From positions 5,828,001 to 5,892,000 of the forward strand of contig OY294047.1 of NCBI GenBank assembly GCA_958510825.1: DNA of 64,000 bases, in the 5' to 3' direction. Positions 43,838-54,760 of this stretch are shown here, piece after piece. The DNA is from Brachypterus glaber (lineage: Eukaryota > Arthropoda > Insecta > Coleoptera > Kateretidae). Position numbers and translations under genes: made by a program. Positions within the stretch are counted from its first letter, which is position 1, and every line of letters begins with the position of its first letter. The notes below the pieces were generated by a model. It was not told the origin of the DNA. It searched no databases and saw only the letters and a program-made list of their open reading frames with translations.

Positions 43838-44052
43838 GTAAAAAATAAAAGCTTTTCGCAAAAAAAATGAACCGACTTCTATGTCTGTAAAAAGTAAAAA
43901 ATAAAAAATACTTAAGTCGGTGTCAATTTCACAGCAAACAATAATAAAATAATAAAAAAATAATTGTTAGTACTTAATTTAGGGAATGGTGAAATTGGCA
44001 CCGACTTAAGTATTTTTTATTTTTTACTTTTTAGAGACTTTTTTTTGCGAAA
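43838..44052. repeat. ~215-bp inverted repeat with doubled left arm
   Basis: AAAAAGTAAAAAATAAAA occurs twice on the left (about 43838 and 43890), and ACTTAAGTCGGTGTCAATTT continues the second copy. The mirror, AATTGGCACCGACTTAAGTA followed by TTTTTTATTTTTTACTTTTT, is at about 43993-44033. Confidence 0.75.
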
Positions 44053-44815
44053 AGTTTTTTGTATAATGTCATTCCAAAGCAATTTGTCACATTTCAAGTG
44101 TCTGATTAACTAATGGTTTGTTAAATAGTTTTAAGAAACCCACCATTAGGGTGCTTTATTTGGCAAATTTTCCACAATATCACCAATAAAGTTAGTGCAA
44201 TAGTGCAATAACAACATAACTCTATTTTCTGACAATTTGTCAATAAAATTTTACTAAATAACTAAAGAAAAGGTCATACGTGGGGGTTTAAAGAATCACA
44301 AAATTCAAATAAATACAAATTTAACAGATGGTAATTAAAAAACTGTAAAACTAAAAATCTGAAAACTTTAAACGCCAGTTTCTCAGCTCGTTCATTTTTG
44401 AGTTATGGTGGTCTTGCACTCATAGTGCGATATGTCAAAAAAAAAAAAAAAAAAAAAAAAACCTTTTAAAGTATGTTTTTACCCCTTGGCCTTCTGAATA
44501 ATTGTATAAAACTGTGAAAATAGACTAATCTAAATGTAATAAATGTAATGTATTTGACTCGGTAAGTTAAAAATATTTTTTTTGTATTACCCATTTTACC
44601 ATCTCTTTGGAGCTTCTAGCACCCGATCTAGGACCTAGCGATTGACAAATTTCTTAATTTGAATTTACTTTAAAACATATATGAAACACAGCTGGGAGGA
44701 AATAATGGAATAAAAATGGTCACTAACTCTTAGAATAAATAATAATAATTAATTCCTGCACACTAAAACTTAGCTCTAACTTAAATTACAAATAAAAACT
44801 TACATCGTTTACTAA
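44053..44815. other. AT-rich spacer with an A25 tract
   Basis: A run of 25 A (44437-44461) could be the tail of a retroposed sequence lying to its left, but nothing there is recognised. 44670-44725 (CACAGCTGGGAGGAAATAAT) resembles 60607-60635 (ACAGCCGGGAGAAAATAAT). The right part is the 3' UTR of the RT remnant that follows. Confidence 0.45.
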
Positions 44816-45269
44816 TGGTTTAAAAATTCATTAACCGTATACGGTTCTAAATTAACAATATAACCAAAAACTTGCCTTTTAAAGGCTTTTTCTCTAGTAA
44901 TGTTTTGAATTTGGGAGATGGTTAATAAATTCCATGCTCTTATAACATTAAACATTCAATGATGTACAACTCGACTACAGTTAAAAATTTGTTATCTCTA
45001 AACTTACTTCTACAAGATTCCCCAAAAGGAAGCCTTAACATAGCCCTTAAAACTTGTTTTTGTATAGTAAAAATACTATTTATCTCACTTGCACTTCCCC
45101 AAAACAGAACACCGTACTTTAATTTTGAAATTAAGCTACCGTAATAAATCGTTTTAAGAGTATTGTGGGTTACATAACTTTTGATAACCCTCATGCTATA
45201 AGAAACCGTATTGAACTTTTTTGACAAATCATTTATATGTTCGGACCAACCCAAAACTGCATCTGTCAT
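44816..45269 (-). pseudogene. Non-LTR RT C-terminal fragment
   Basis: Reverse-strand reading starts DAVLGWSEHINDLSKKFNTV, the segment just after motif E, then KLKYGVLFWGSASEINSIFT (the YGxxxWG landmark) and IQKQVLRAMLRLPFGESC. After a frameshift near 44945 it continues RAWNLLTISQIQNITREKAF, KRQVFGYIVNLEP and YTVNEFLNH before the stop near 44816. Catalytic motifs A to C are absent through 5' truncation. Different enough from the other RTs here to be another family. Confidence 0.8.
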
Positions 45270-45927
45270 TACACATTATTAGCCGTTTTAAAAAGAAAAA
45301 GTAATATCATTTTAATATAATTTTTCTAGATTTTCTGGTAATATTTAAAAAAAATCAGCACATGCGCTAAGAAAGCAAGGTTATTTTTACCTTGATTTTT
45401 TCTCCGCTGATATGAGTGACGCCCTTTCTGTTGTAATGTATGCCTAATATTTAGGTTCTTTTTAATGATTTTTAAATTAAAAAAGTTGCAAATAGTATTT
45501 CCTTGAACGTTATGAAATGATTTATATAAATTTGATTTACTATTCTTACAAAAATAGGAGTGACGAGGACGCATTGAAATTATGCGGAAATATAAAATAA
45601 AATAAACGAATTAATCAAATCTATGCAAAAAATCTGCAAGCTAGAAAAAATGGCGTAATAATTACAATAGATATATCTATCACGGTTGGCAAGACAGTAA
45701 AACTACAAAAAAATTGTCTACAAAAGCTAAAATATAAATAATTGTGTTATAACTGTCTAATATGGTGTAAAATACCTATAAAAATAGGTCCTAGAATGAC
45801 AATAAACCATTACAATTAAAATTACAATTACAATTACAATTAAATGGTATTTATTATTCTTTACATTTTTTTCTATTTTCTATTGATCCAACTTATTAAA
45901 AATACATATATTTTTTGTGTCTACATA
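45270..45927. other. AT-rich spacer
   Basis: A short (AATTAC)n tract lies at about 45810-45841. No gene recognised. Confidence 0.45.
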
Positions 45928-46745
45928 TACCGGGTGTTTCAGGAAGGTGGTTCACCCCCCTTAACTTTGTTACTTTTTTATGTAGAACCGTGAAATTTGC
46001 AGGAGCTATATTATGTATAATTTAGGATTTTCTGACATGATTGAACATTTTTTGGCACTTCCGGTTTCACCGGAATGAGTCGAACTTTCGATTTTTAAAT
46101 GGAACACCGTGTATATTTTACATATTTTGATTCATAAATCAATTTTGAGAACAAGTATGTGTCACTTGTGAATTTTTGACAGGTCATATCATTTTTTATT
46201 TAAATTTTTATTTTTAATCTAGTGCTTTAAATTAACTTATTCGCTTAATTGTTGGTCTAGTATCTTCAGAAAAATACTATTTTGTTTTTTTTTCCAAAAC
46301 ACTCTTAAAGGTTTGAAAATCATACTTTGGTCCATAAGTCATTTTCTTCAAATGGAAAGAGGGTGGCTCATTAGGTTAAAATGAAAGAGAATTTTCTTGC
46401 GAATATTTTGATACCACACATGAATAGTTTATTTGAAAGAACTTCGCATTAAAACAAAAGATTTAAATTGAAGATTTAACTAAAAAATGACATGACCTGT
46501 CATAATTTGACATGATTGTTCTCAGAATTTATTTCTGAATCAAAATATGTAAAAATATACAGGATGTTCCATTTAAAAATCGAAAGTTCGAATCATTTCC
46601 GGCGAAACCGGAAGTACCAAAAAAATTCTAACTATGTCAAAAAATCTTAAGTTATTCATAATACAGCTTATACAAATTTCAAGATCCTACCTAAAAAAGT
46701 AAAAAAAGTTCAGAGGGGTTATCCACCTTCCTGAAACACCCGGTA
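45928..46745. mobile_element. TA-flanked long-TIR MITE, family M4 (814 bp)
   Basis: CCGGGTGTTTCAGGAAGGTG at 45930 pairs with a right end finishing CCTTCCTGAAACACCCGG at 46743, TA on both sides. The arms are about 260 bp and include CACTTCCGGTTTCACCGGAA on the left and its mirror. CCGGGTG termini are shared with 41373, so those ends belong to one superfamily. No transposase frame. Confidence 0.9.
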
Positions 46746-47650
46746 TACATTTCCGCAGATCCCAAATTTGTTTTTTCTAAGACTTTTAAAATTTTCCTTC
46801 AATTTACTAACTTTTTCAATGTAATTGGGGGTTCTGCCCATAGACAAGGAAAGACCTACAAAGCCGTTGCGGGATACTGTGATAAATGTGCCTAGCGCAT
46901 TTGAGATAAACTTGCACATGCGTACCACTATTGTTGTTTTTGACGAGTATTTTTAGCCTTAGTTTTGTGTGTCAAATAAAAATTGTAAAAAATTCAACAA
47001 AAAACAATAAATATCTACGAAGAAACGTCGAAATAGTTTTTTAAAATTATTTTATATGATTTTTTCGAGGTGTGTGAGTTTCGGGATTTTGTACACCTAC
47101 TTTGAGTACACCAGGGATTGACCCTTTGCTCTTCATAAAGCAACAATACAGGTTAGATTTAAAGTTATAAACAAATGCAGCAAAAAACAATTAAAACACA
47201 GTAGAAGTCGAAAAATGAACAGAAACAAACGACGATCTGACAGTACTGACAGTATAAACAAACTACTAATAATTCGTCACCCCAGTATTGGTTTGCCATA
47301 TCTCTATTTTTGGACATTTTAAGATTTTTACTGGGGGATTTTTGGAGATAAGACAAATGAATACTGGGGTGATGAATTGTTTTACGACCGACAGCATTTC
47401 ACAGCTGATAGAGATGCGTACTGCGCAAGGTCAGATATATTGCGTTACGTCAATTCGCTGCCCCATTCTGTCGCAAAATAATCTTGCGCAGGCTGGACTA
47501 ATGGTTCTCTTTCCTTCTCTATGGTTCTAACCCCCTTAATCCACCCCATGGCCACAAATTTTTTTATATGGTTGGTAATATAATACCAACTTGTAAACTA
47601 TTAAATATTACACCAATGCAAACAAAATGATGTAATATCGAGTGTAATAT
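46746..47650. other. Spacer with a hairpin
   Basis: ATTCGTCACCCCAGTATT (about 47272) and AATACTGGGGTGATGAAT (about 47357) form an 18-bp inverted pair with one mismatch around a 67-bp loop. No gene recognised. Confidence 0.5.
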
Positions 47651-49022
47651 ATTTTTTTTTTTTTTTTTTAGAATTTATTCATGTCAAGAAACATACAATC
47701 GTCAGTCTAATTAAATATACAATTACAAATCATTAAAATTGTTTAACATAAATTCATCTGCACTATAAAATGCCTTACTAATTAAATATTGTTTTATACG
47801 CTTCACAAACAAGGGGTACGGTAAACATCTAAAAGAGTACGGTAGAACATTAAAAAATTTTATACAATGATAATTTGTACCTGTTACGGATTTACATAAT
47901 CGGAGGAGAGGAGGCAAAAAATCAGCCTTTTTTCTCGTATTGTAACTGTGAACGTCTGAGTTTTGCGTAAAGTTGCTCATCTGCTTTCGCATGTAGATTA
48001 GACAATTTAAAATAAATAAACATGGAAATGTCAGAACTTTTAGGGTTTTGAAAGATTCTTTACAGTCTTCCATGTATTTTCGACCAGATATTACCCTAAT
48101 TACCTGGCGTTGAATTCTAAAAATTCTTATCCTACAAGGGGAGTGCCCCCATGCCAAAATACCATAGCTTAGGCTGGATTGAAACAGCGCAAAATAAGCA
48201 TTTCTTAATACTGGCTGTGATAGTGAGAAGGAAAGTGACCTAATCAAATAAATATTTTTACAAAGTTTTTTGGCTAAAGCATTGCCATGGTCATTCCAAT
48301 TTAATTTGGAATCAATATGGAGACCTAAGAATTTTGAACTATCCTTAAAGTTATGATCATCCACGTTTCGTAGTGTAAAGACCATTTCAACTGTTTTATT
48401 TTGATTTAAACATAATTTATTATCAAGAAACCAAACAGAGGCCCTCGACTGTGTGTCTTGCATTTTAATTAGTCCCTGAGCGAAGGTATCACTTTCAACC
48501 AGAAAACTAGTATCATCTGCAAATAGCGTGCTATTTGCGTCAGACATGAAGTCTGGAAGGTCGTTGATAAATATAAGGAAAAGTAAAGGGCCCAGGATAG
48601 ACCCCTGAGGCACCCCACACTCTATGGACCTGTCACTAGACATTGAATTTTTAAAACGAACTTGCTGCGACCTCTTGGAAAGGTAAGAGCTTATAAGTTT
48701 AATACTGTTGGGACAAAAGTTGTAGTAATAAAGTTTTCTAATTAAAATCTCATGAGAAACACAGTCGAAGGCCTTTGTTAGGTCCAGTAATGTGGCAAAG
48801 TTAAATTTTTTGTTTTCAAAGGAGTCAATGATCAAGTTGACAAACTTAAGGATAGCATCAATTGTTGATTTTCCCTTTCGGAAACCAAATTGATCCTTTG
48901 TGAAAAGATTAAAATCAACAAAATAAGTGCAAATTTGATCAAAGAGTATTCTTTCAAATACTTTTGATAAAATAGGGAGTATAGAAATGGGTCTATATGA
49001 ACCAGTATCATTTATGTTATTA
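47651..49022 (-). mobile_element. 5'-truncated, poly(A)-tailed non-LTR retrotransposon
   Basis: On the reverse strand an RT frame runs from about 49020 to 47723, followed by a short 3' UTR and a T-run at 47651-47669, that is a poly(A) tail. The coding sequence begins abruptly with NDTGSYRPISILPILSKVFE (about 49010), so endonuclease and ORF1 are missing. No clear target duplication. Confidence 0.85.
47723..48835 (-). CDS. Non-LTR retrotransposon reverse transcriptase, C-terminal 370 residues and more
   Basis: The frame is open and intact. Counting from the TTG at 48835, motif A LLDLTKAFD is at 16-24, motif B GVPQGSILGP at 74-83, motif C LFADDTS at 104-110, motif E KFLGLHIDSKLNW follows, then SYGILAWGHSP and ISKAFYSADEFM near the end. 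The reading continues upstream of the TTG without a stop to about 49018 (YRPISILPILSKVFERI, DQFGFRKGKSTIDAIL), so the start is an artefact of 5' truncation. Catalytic Asp residues are all present. Sister copy: 50065-51680. Confidence 0.92.
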   Translation of the reverse strand: MIIDSFENKKFNFATLLDLTKAFDCVSHEILIRKLYYYNFCPNSIKLISSYLSKRSQQVRFKNSMSSDRSIECGVPQGSILGPLLFLIFINDLPDFMSDANSTLFADDTSFLVESDTFAQGLIKMQDTQSRASVWFLDNKLCLNQNKTVEMVFTLRNVDDHNFKDSSKFLGLHIDSKLNWNDHGNALAKKLCKNIYLIRSLSFSLSQPVLRNAYFALFQSSLSYGILAWGHSPCRIRIFRIQRQVIRVISGRKYMEDCKESFKTLKVLTFPCLFILNCLIYMRKQMSNFTQNSDVHSYNTRKKADFLPPLLRLCKSVTGTNYHCIKFFNVLPYSFRCLPYPLFVKRIKQYLISKAFYSADEFMLNNFNDL

Positions 49023-49689
49023 TTCTAAAAGATTTACTAATTTAATTCAGATTCATTCAAGAACAAATGTAGTAATAAAAGTGAAACATAGATTTAAGTA
49101 TTCCTTACCTGTAAATGTTAATTTAATTACAAAAACTACTTTTACTGAGAATTAGTTGTTTGACATTGTTATTTTAAACTAGATGAAACGTTGCAAGCAC
49201 CCTGTCAAAACATCGCCACTATTGTACACTAGAGCCATCTAGTTTGCAAATTTCAAACTAGGTGTTTTGTTTGATTTTAAATTCTGTATCTTTAAAACAT
49301 TATATTCCCTAGCAAAAAACTGTATATAACATTTTTTATAGGGCTTAAAAAGAGCTTTTATTTAAAATATAATTTTTTGAAATCGGGTTATAAATATGTG
49401 AGATATGCTAAAAAAACCTTTTACTGCTTTAAACGCCAATATCTCGAAAACAATGCGTTTTAGGAAAACGTTGTTTATAACATTTTTTGACCAATTTAAA
49501 ATTATCTTTTATATAAGTGCTAAATTAACCAAATACAATAATAATTGCCTCAATTATAAACAAAAAACGCTAAAAATAGGAGTTTTACCCTATTTTTACC
49601 CCCTTACCCCCAATCGTTTACCGCCAAAATCTAATCAGCTCTTCGGAATACGATAAGAAACAATATGCAAAAAACCGCAAGTCGATATC
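49023..49689. other. AT-rich spacer
   Basis: A stretch near 49420-49620 (CGCCAATATCTCGAAAACAA, CCCTATTTTTACCCCC) has the style of the M-type elements, but no TIR is visible. No gene. Confidence 0.4.
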
Positions 49690-49880
49690 TCATGTAGAAA
49701 TGGAGTTTACACCCAGACAGACAGACAGACAGACAGACGGACGGACGCAAAAATTTTTTTACTGATTTCGACTCAGAATGGTCTAAAACGTCGAGAAATG
49801 TGAAAAAAACGTGACAATGATTTTGACTTTTCGGCGAAGATTTCAATACATCGGCACTCAAAGTGCCGATGTAAAACATA
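49690..49880 (+). repeat. (GACA)n-containing repeat with terminal hairpin
   Basis: A (GACA)n/GGAC tract at 49714-49746, TTTCGACTCAGAATGGTCTA, then a strong 11-bp hairpin ACATCGGCACT, loop CAA, AGTGCCGATGT (49848-49872). The order resembles a retrotransposon or Helitron 3' end, but family assignment is not possible here. Confidence 0.6.
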
Positions 49881-50373
49881 TCCATTTTATGTTACAAATC
49901 AAAGCAACTACAGAATTTTTACTAGGTGTATTAATAAAAAAATTGCTTTCTTTTTTATGCTTGACCAACACCACCCATTTAATTTTATACAACTTTTTTT
50001 GGCACTTGTTACCGATTGCAAATATTAAAAACTAATATATTATAAATTTAATCAACTAAGCCTTATGTTAATAAACTCATACTTATCAAACCGCCGTCAG
50101 TACACAAGTATAAATAATAAAAAGTCAGAGAGTGGAGAGTCAGAGAGTCAGGGATCGGTGCTTGGCCCAATCCTGTTTTTAATTTTTGTCAATGACATTT
50201 ACTTAGGCGTGAGAGATGCACTGTCCATTCTCTTCTCCGATGACACAACGTTTTTTCAAAAAAATCTTAATTTAGACTTGCTTCAGCAGCATATGCATAT
50301 AACTCAGCCCCTCGCCCAAAATTGGTTTGTTCAAATTCTCTCACTCTTAACACAAATAAAACATTAAACATGA

Positions 50374-50414
50374 TTTTTACACATTTTTACACATTTTTAC
50401 ACATTTTTACACAC
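50374..50414 (+). repeat. Decamer tandem repeat inside RT pseudogene
   Basis: Four units of TTTTTACACA within the RT coding sequence, giving FTHFYTFLHIFTH. It has expanded a segment that is shorter in the 47723 homologue. Confidence 0.85.
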
Positions 50415-50754
50415 GGATTTGTAAACCCGGAGTATGCCAAGTTTCTTGGTCTACACCTTGACGCCAAACTGCCTTGGGATCATCATGTGGACTTTTTATC
50501 AAAAAAAATATCAAAGAACATATTTGTAATTAGATGCCTTAGTGGTACTGTTACACAAAACATCTTAAAAACTGCATATCATGAATTAATTTGCTCAAAT
50601 ATGCAATATAGTATGATAAATTGGGGACATGCCTCTGGTGCCGTCAGGATTTATGGTTTGCAAAGAAAGGTTATAAGGATAATTAGCAATTTATGATATC
50701 GCGATGATGTAAAACAAGCTTTTATTATCAAACAAACTTAAGACTTGAATCTAG

Positions 50755-51531
50755 TACCCAGGGAGCAAAATAATATGACATTCACGTGAAAGCCACGTTA
50801 ATATGTGACATGTGATATTAAGATTGTAGTCTCATTTAACAAGAATGTAGCATGGTGGGGATGTCCTAAGTCCGCCCCTAATAACATCACACAATGACAT
50901 CCCGAAAATAACGTGTTTGTGATATCATAAATCCACATTCCTGTTATATCTAATATCTTGTGGATGCGGTTACTGGTACTTTAATATTTAAATAATATAT
51001 ATAGGATATTAGCTTTTTCTAAATAAAACCATTAAAAACGCTATAACCTTATAAAAAAAATCGGATTTAAAATCAATCAGTAATTGAAACAATCACAGAT
51101 AGAAACAGATAGAATACGAAATTGCAGATTAAGCGGATAATATATTCCTTTAATCCGTGTCCGTGGTCTTGAGAAGTCCGGCAGAGCCCCCTATCCATTG
51201 GAAATCCTATAATGTATATATAATTTCCTTATAATAATTTACTCTCTCAACATCATCTTATATCGATTTTTTTGCTTCGAACGTCGGTGAGAAGCAAAAT
51301 AACATGACATTCACGTGAAAGCCACGTTAATATGTGACTTGCGATATATTCAAAGCGTTGATAAATATGTGTTATTAAATAACATGTTTGTCACGTCACA
51401 CGTTTACGTTGCAAATGTGATGTTAAATACATGTTATTTTTCAATATTATGTGATGTTATGATTTAGTTTAAAAATACACCCAAAAGTGATGTTAATTTC
51501 TTGTAATATAACATCCCTTGCTACCTGGGTA
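50755..51531. mobile_element. 777-bp nested TIR element (TACCCAGG ends)
   Basis: TACCCAGGGAGCAA at 50755 and the mirror of TACCCAGGTAGCAA at 51531 are 14-bp TIRs with one mismatch. About 60 bp after the left TIR start (AGCAAAATAATATGACATTC and on) is repeated in direct orientation at about 51292-51350. The right part has many ATGTGA/ATGTTA and CACGT words. It interrupts an RT pseudogene, so it is younger than the RT. No clear target duplication. Confidence 0.8.
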
Positions 51532-51680
51532 GAAACGGTTACGGACCGAAGTTTTTAAATTACCTGTAAGTTTACTACGTATTCTGAATTTTTTAATATC
51601 AAAAGCATTTTACAGTGTAGACGAGTTTTTGTCCTGTAATAATATTAATTTTTAACATGTTTTGTAAATTCAATTTATAT

Positions 51681-51797
51681 TTTTATTTATGTATGACAAC
51701 ATGTATTTATTTATTTATTTATTTATAGGACATAGAGGTACAAACAGGAAAATCCCAATTGAGACGCCAATAAAATCTTGTATCTTGTATCTTGTAA
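51681..51797 (+). other. 3' UTR and heptamer tail of the RT pseudogene
   Basis: After the RT C-terminus comes an AT-rich stretch with (ATTT)n at 51705-51727, then AATTGAGACGCCAATAAAAT and an (ATCTTGT)n tail of three units ending about 51796. Short tandem tails are usual at CR1/Jockey-type 3' ends. Confidence 0.6.
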
Positions 51798-51980
51798 ATG
51801 AATGGCTGATCTTAAATTAAAATTCCTATTTATTTAAACAGCCAAAATGGTTTCGAAATTGTTACATTTCTTTTTATCTTAAATTAGGTAATTGCTAAAG
51901 AATAAAAGCATTGTTTTGTCGGTTTGGAAATTTGAATAGCGATTGTAATCTTTTAAATACAGTTAATGAGTTAATAGTAA

Positions 51981-52101
51981 TTATATACCAAGGTAGAGAA
52001 GACATTTTTTATAGCCGAGCGTATTAAATCCCGAGTTGCGTAGCAGCAAGGGATTTAAAAGTGCGAGGCTATAATAGTATTCTCTACCGTGGTTTATATA
52101 T
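51981..52101. repeat. 121-bp CG-cored fold-back
   Basis: TTATATACCAAGGTAGAGAA mirrors TTCTCTACCGTGGTTTATAT. Inside, TATAGCC pairs with GGCTATA and TTAAATCCC with GGGATTTAA. The loop is GAGTTGCGTAGCAGCAA. Confidence 0.75.
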
Positions 52102-53169
52102 TAGTTTTTTCACTACTAGCACTATTTAACTATTTTTATTCAAATAATAAAATACATTATTAACAGAAATTATATTTCTTGAAATTTTCATTAAAATCAA
52201 TTAGCCTTGATCGATGACATTTGCTCAAATAAATACTTTGAACTGACGTTTAAAAATTTAGTTTTTTTTTATTTACTTTTTTTTCATAATATTTAGCTAA
52301 TTATAATTATTGAATGTATTAATTGGTAATAATTATAATTAATTATATTTAATAAATAAAAAGTAATTTCAAGCTATTTTCTTGGGTTTAATTAGTAAAA
52401 ATTGCACAAAGAACTGAAACATCTAAAGTGACAGAAATAAATTATTTATAAAATTTACTCCTACTAGGAGAGGAAAAATTATTATTGCTATAGGTGAAGA
52501 AAATTGATTTCACAGTCTGCAGATGTATTTGGTAGGTTATTTCCTAAAAAAAATGTACAGCAGTGTATTAAATATCTGTTATAATATGTCAGAACAATAA
52601 TTCAGTAATAATAAGTGTTTGACAAATAAGTTGTCATTAATAGATACACTAATATGCATATTTTTTGAGAAAATAAGATCCATAAAACCCCGGTGATACT
52701 TTTTTCCGAAACGGAAATCAATAAACCGTTCCTGTGAATGGATTTAAATTCTCTGATCAAAATTTATATAGAATAAGCTAAAACAGTCCATTATCTTCCG
52801 AAAACGAGAACCTCAGATTTAACAGTCAATGATTTTATAATGTGAAGACTTCCTACTAACAGGACTAACTGTTGGTTTGTGTTGGCAAGTCACTAAAACT
52901 TAATTTGTATTCAAGATTAGCGTGTTTATGAAAAACTAACTTTATATTTTTGTGGTCCTGTGTTCTTAGTGTAGATGTGTTGGTTGAACGAATCTGGAAG
53001 CAATTCCATTCATATGGTGATCGTAAACCTAGTTAGGATCGACTTTTTGCCATTTTTATGAATATTTAGTTACTTCATCTGTAGATCCTTATTTGTAAAA
53101 TCATGGTCAGTTATGATACACCAGTACTGTACACATGATTTATTAAAAATATTTATTTTTATTTCAACA
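52102..53169. other. AT-rich spacer
   Basis: No gene or long structured repeat recognised. Confidence 0.45.
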
Positions 53170-53355
53170 TTAATATGTTTTAGACGGGGAGTGGAGGGCT
53201 GAAATATCTCGTGGATATCCAGTGGATATCCTGCCAGGATCTGGTTATAGGCGGACATTTGGATGTCCATGGCAATCCAGGCTATCCACTGGATATACCC
53301 TATATACAGAAAGTATATCCCCTGGATATCTAATAGTTATCATGTGCTGTCTGGG
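53170..53355. repeat. GGATATCC-rich repeat with TGCCCAG-type end
   Basis: TGGATATCC or close variants occur at about 53213, 53222 and 53284, plus TGGATATAC and TGGATATCT. The right end, ATGTGCTGTCTGGGCAG, mirrors the TACCCAGGTAGCA style of 50755 and matches 26798-26815, so these are likely members of one non-autonomous family. A short reverse-strand frame across it is not a gene. Confidence 0.5.
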
Positions 53356-54660
53356 CAGTTACGAAAAAGTGTCACAAAATATGTGACGCTTACCATATCA
53401 ACAAAGTTCTCGGCTGGGATCATTGTTGTTATGTGACGAAGTGTCCCAAAATTATGTGACGCAAAAAATTACCCAAAATTTTTTTTTACCTAATGTTATG
53501 GATTTTTTAAAAATGTTTATATTAGGTAAATTAGTGCACTAGTAGTTTCGAGAAAAACGTAGTGTATTTAGAGTTTTGTCCTGGTTTTCTAGAATATTTT
53601 GTTTTATCAGGTATAATATCTTAGAACTCTTAAACGAAGACATCTATATAAAAGTCCAAACTAATCCAGTAAGTGAATTAGGTGGAGTATTGAGTCACCT
53701 AATTGTTTTAGAAATAACTTAATGCACTTAATAATTGTTTAAACATTTCACTTAAAATTTTAAACATGTTATTTTATTTAAACATGCAAAATGAAGAAAC
53801 ATATTATTCATATCATGTAGCACTACGATTTTGGTAAATCCTTAGTAACGAATGTGTTACTAGGCGGACCTTTTGCCATTCTTAACTAATTAAAAAGTTC
53901 AATGCAATAATATAATATTATAAAGTGCCCCATTTTCATTCTCATCAGTAAGGTATTAATAATAATTATAATAATAATTATAAATAATAATAACTTCTTA
54001 TCAGGGGTAATATGATAAGTGATACTAGGTTAGGTATCGGTGATTTTTACATAAATTTTACTAATATTAATGACGAATATGCAACGACTGCTTTAGCAGG
54101 AGTTGCATTTTCCAAAAATTGGGATTAATATGAGTAAAATTTGAAAAAAAAGCACCGGTACCTAACTTAGTATCACGAATTTATATTTAGGGAGAGAATA
54201 TAATTTATATTTAACACATACCTCTTAATTATAACGTATTAATCCACAAATAAATTATATTTTATAAATTAAAAAGAAAACAATAAGCACGATTTTAGAT
54301 TAGAGAAAACAGGGGTAAAAAAAACTTCGTAGGGGTAAGGTATTTTCACACACACACAGCACAACATACTACATATATATAAATTGTATTCCCTACATAA
54401 TACTGTAATTATAATGTTAGACTAAGCAGTAAGTGAGAAACCCTAAAATGTCAACAAAAAAACTATTATTTTTTAACAAGTCCAATATTAAAAAATAATA
54501 ATAGGGCAAAAAAAAATGAAGTTGTAGAGTAAATAGGTAAGTGTTTGCGTAGGTAATGCATATTTTTGAACTTTTTTTATTATTTTAGTCTTTTACAATG
54601 TGCTAGAAGGGTGCACGTGGTATAATTCAAAAAAAAAATCTTACCTTAAAAGTATCATCC
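53356..54660. other. AT-rich spacer
   Basis: A small hairpin (TAGTAAC, GTTACTA, about 53845-53864) and a CA-rich patch near 54350. No gene recognised. Confidence 0.45.
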
Positions 54661-54679
54661 CCGAAAAAGTCCTTTATGG

Positions 54680-54760
54680 CACAAAATGACTGACTAAGTT
54701 GGTAAAACACTTCACTGTTCACCCGCGCGGTATAGTTCTTTCGACCACCTGAAGAATGTC
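54680..54760 (+). mobile_element. Possible degenerate tRNA-derived SINE head
   Basis: TGACTAAGTTGGTAAAACAC (A-box-like, 54691 on), CTGTTCACCCGCGCGGTA and a degraded B box (TAGTTCTTTCGACCA, 54733-54747) follow a tRNA order and spacing. The downstream sequence to about 55050 may be its body. A CCTCC/GGAGG hairpin is at 54892-54907. Weak because the B box is poor. Confidence 0.4.

Larger units (their letters stand above)
50065..51680 (+). pseudogene. Non-LTR RT pseudogene split by a transposon
   Basis: INSYLSNRRQYTSINNKKSE, a damaged motif B (ESQGSVLGP in place of GVPQGSVLGP), LFSDDTTF (motif C with Ser for Ala), then a frameshift near 50325 and NSLTLNTNKTLNMIFT. Next come a decamer repeat, KFLGLHLDAKLPWDHHVDFL, and GAVRIYGLQRKVIRIISN. 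The frame decays at 50696. A 777-bp element (50755-51531) follows. Beyond it, LISKAFYSVDEFL (about 51602-51640) restores the C-terminus. It is closest to the frame at 47723. Confidence 0.85.

Noticed and set aside
44437..44461. Poly(A) tail of a processed pseudogene
   Set aside because: No coding sequence is recognisable to the left, so the A25 run is left unassigned.
45326..45574. 82-codon reverse frame
   Set aside because: No motif or homology recognised and no link with the adjacent RT remnant.
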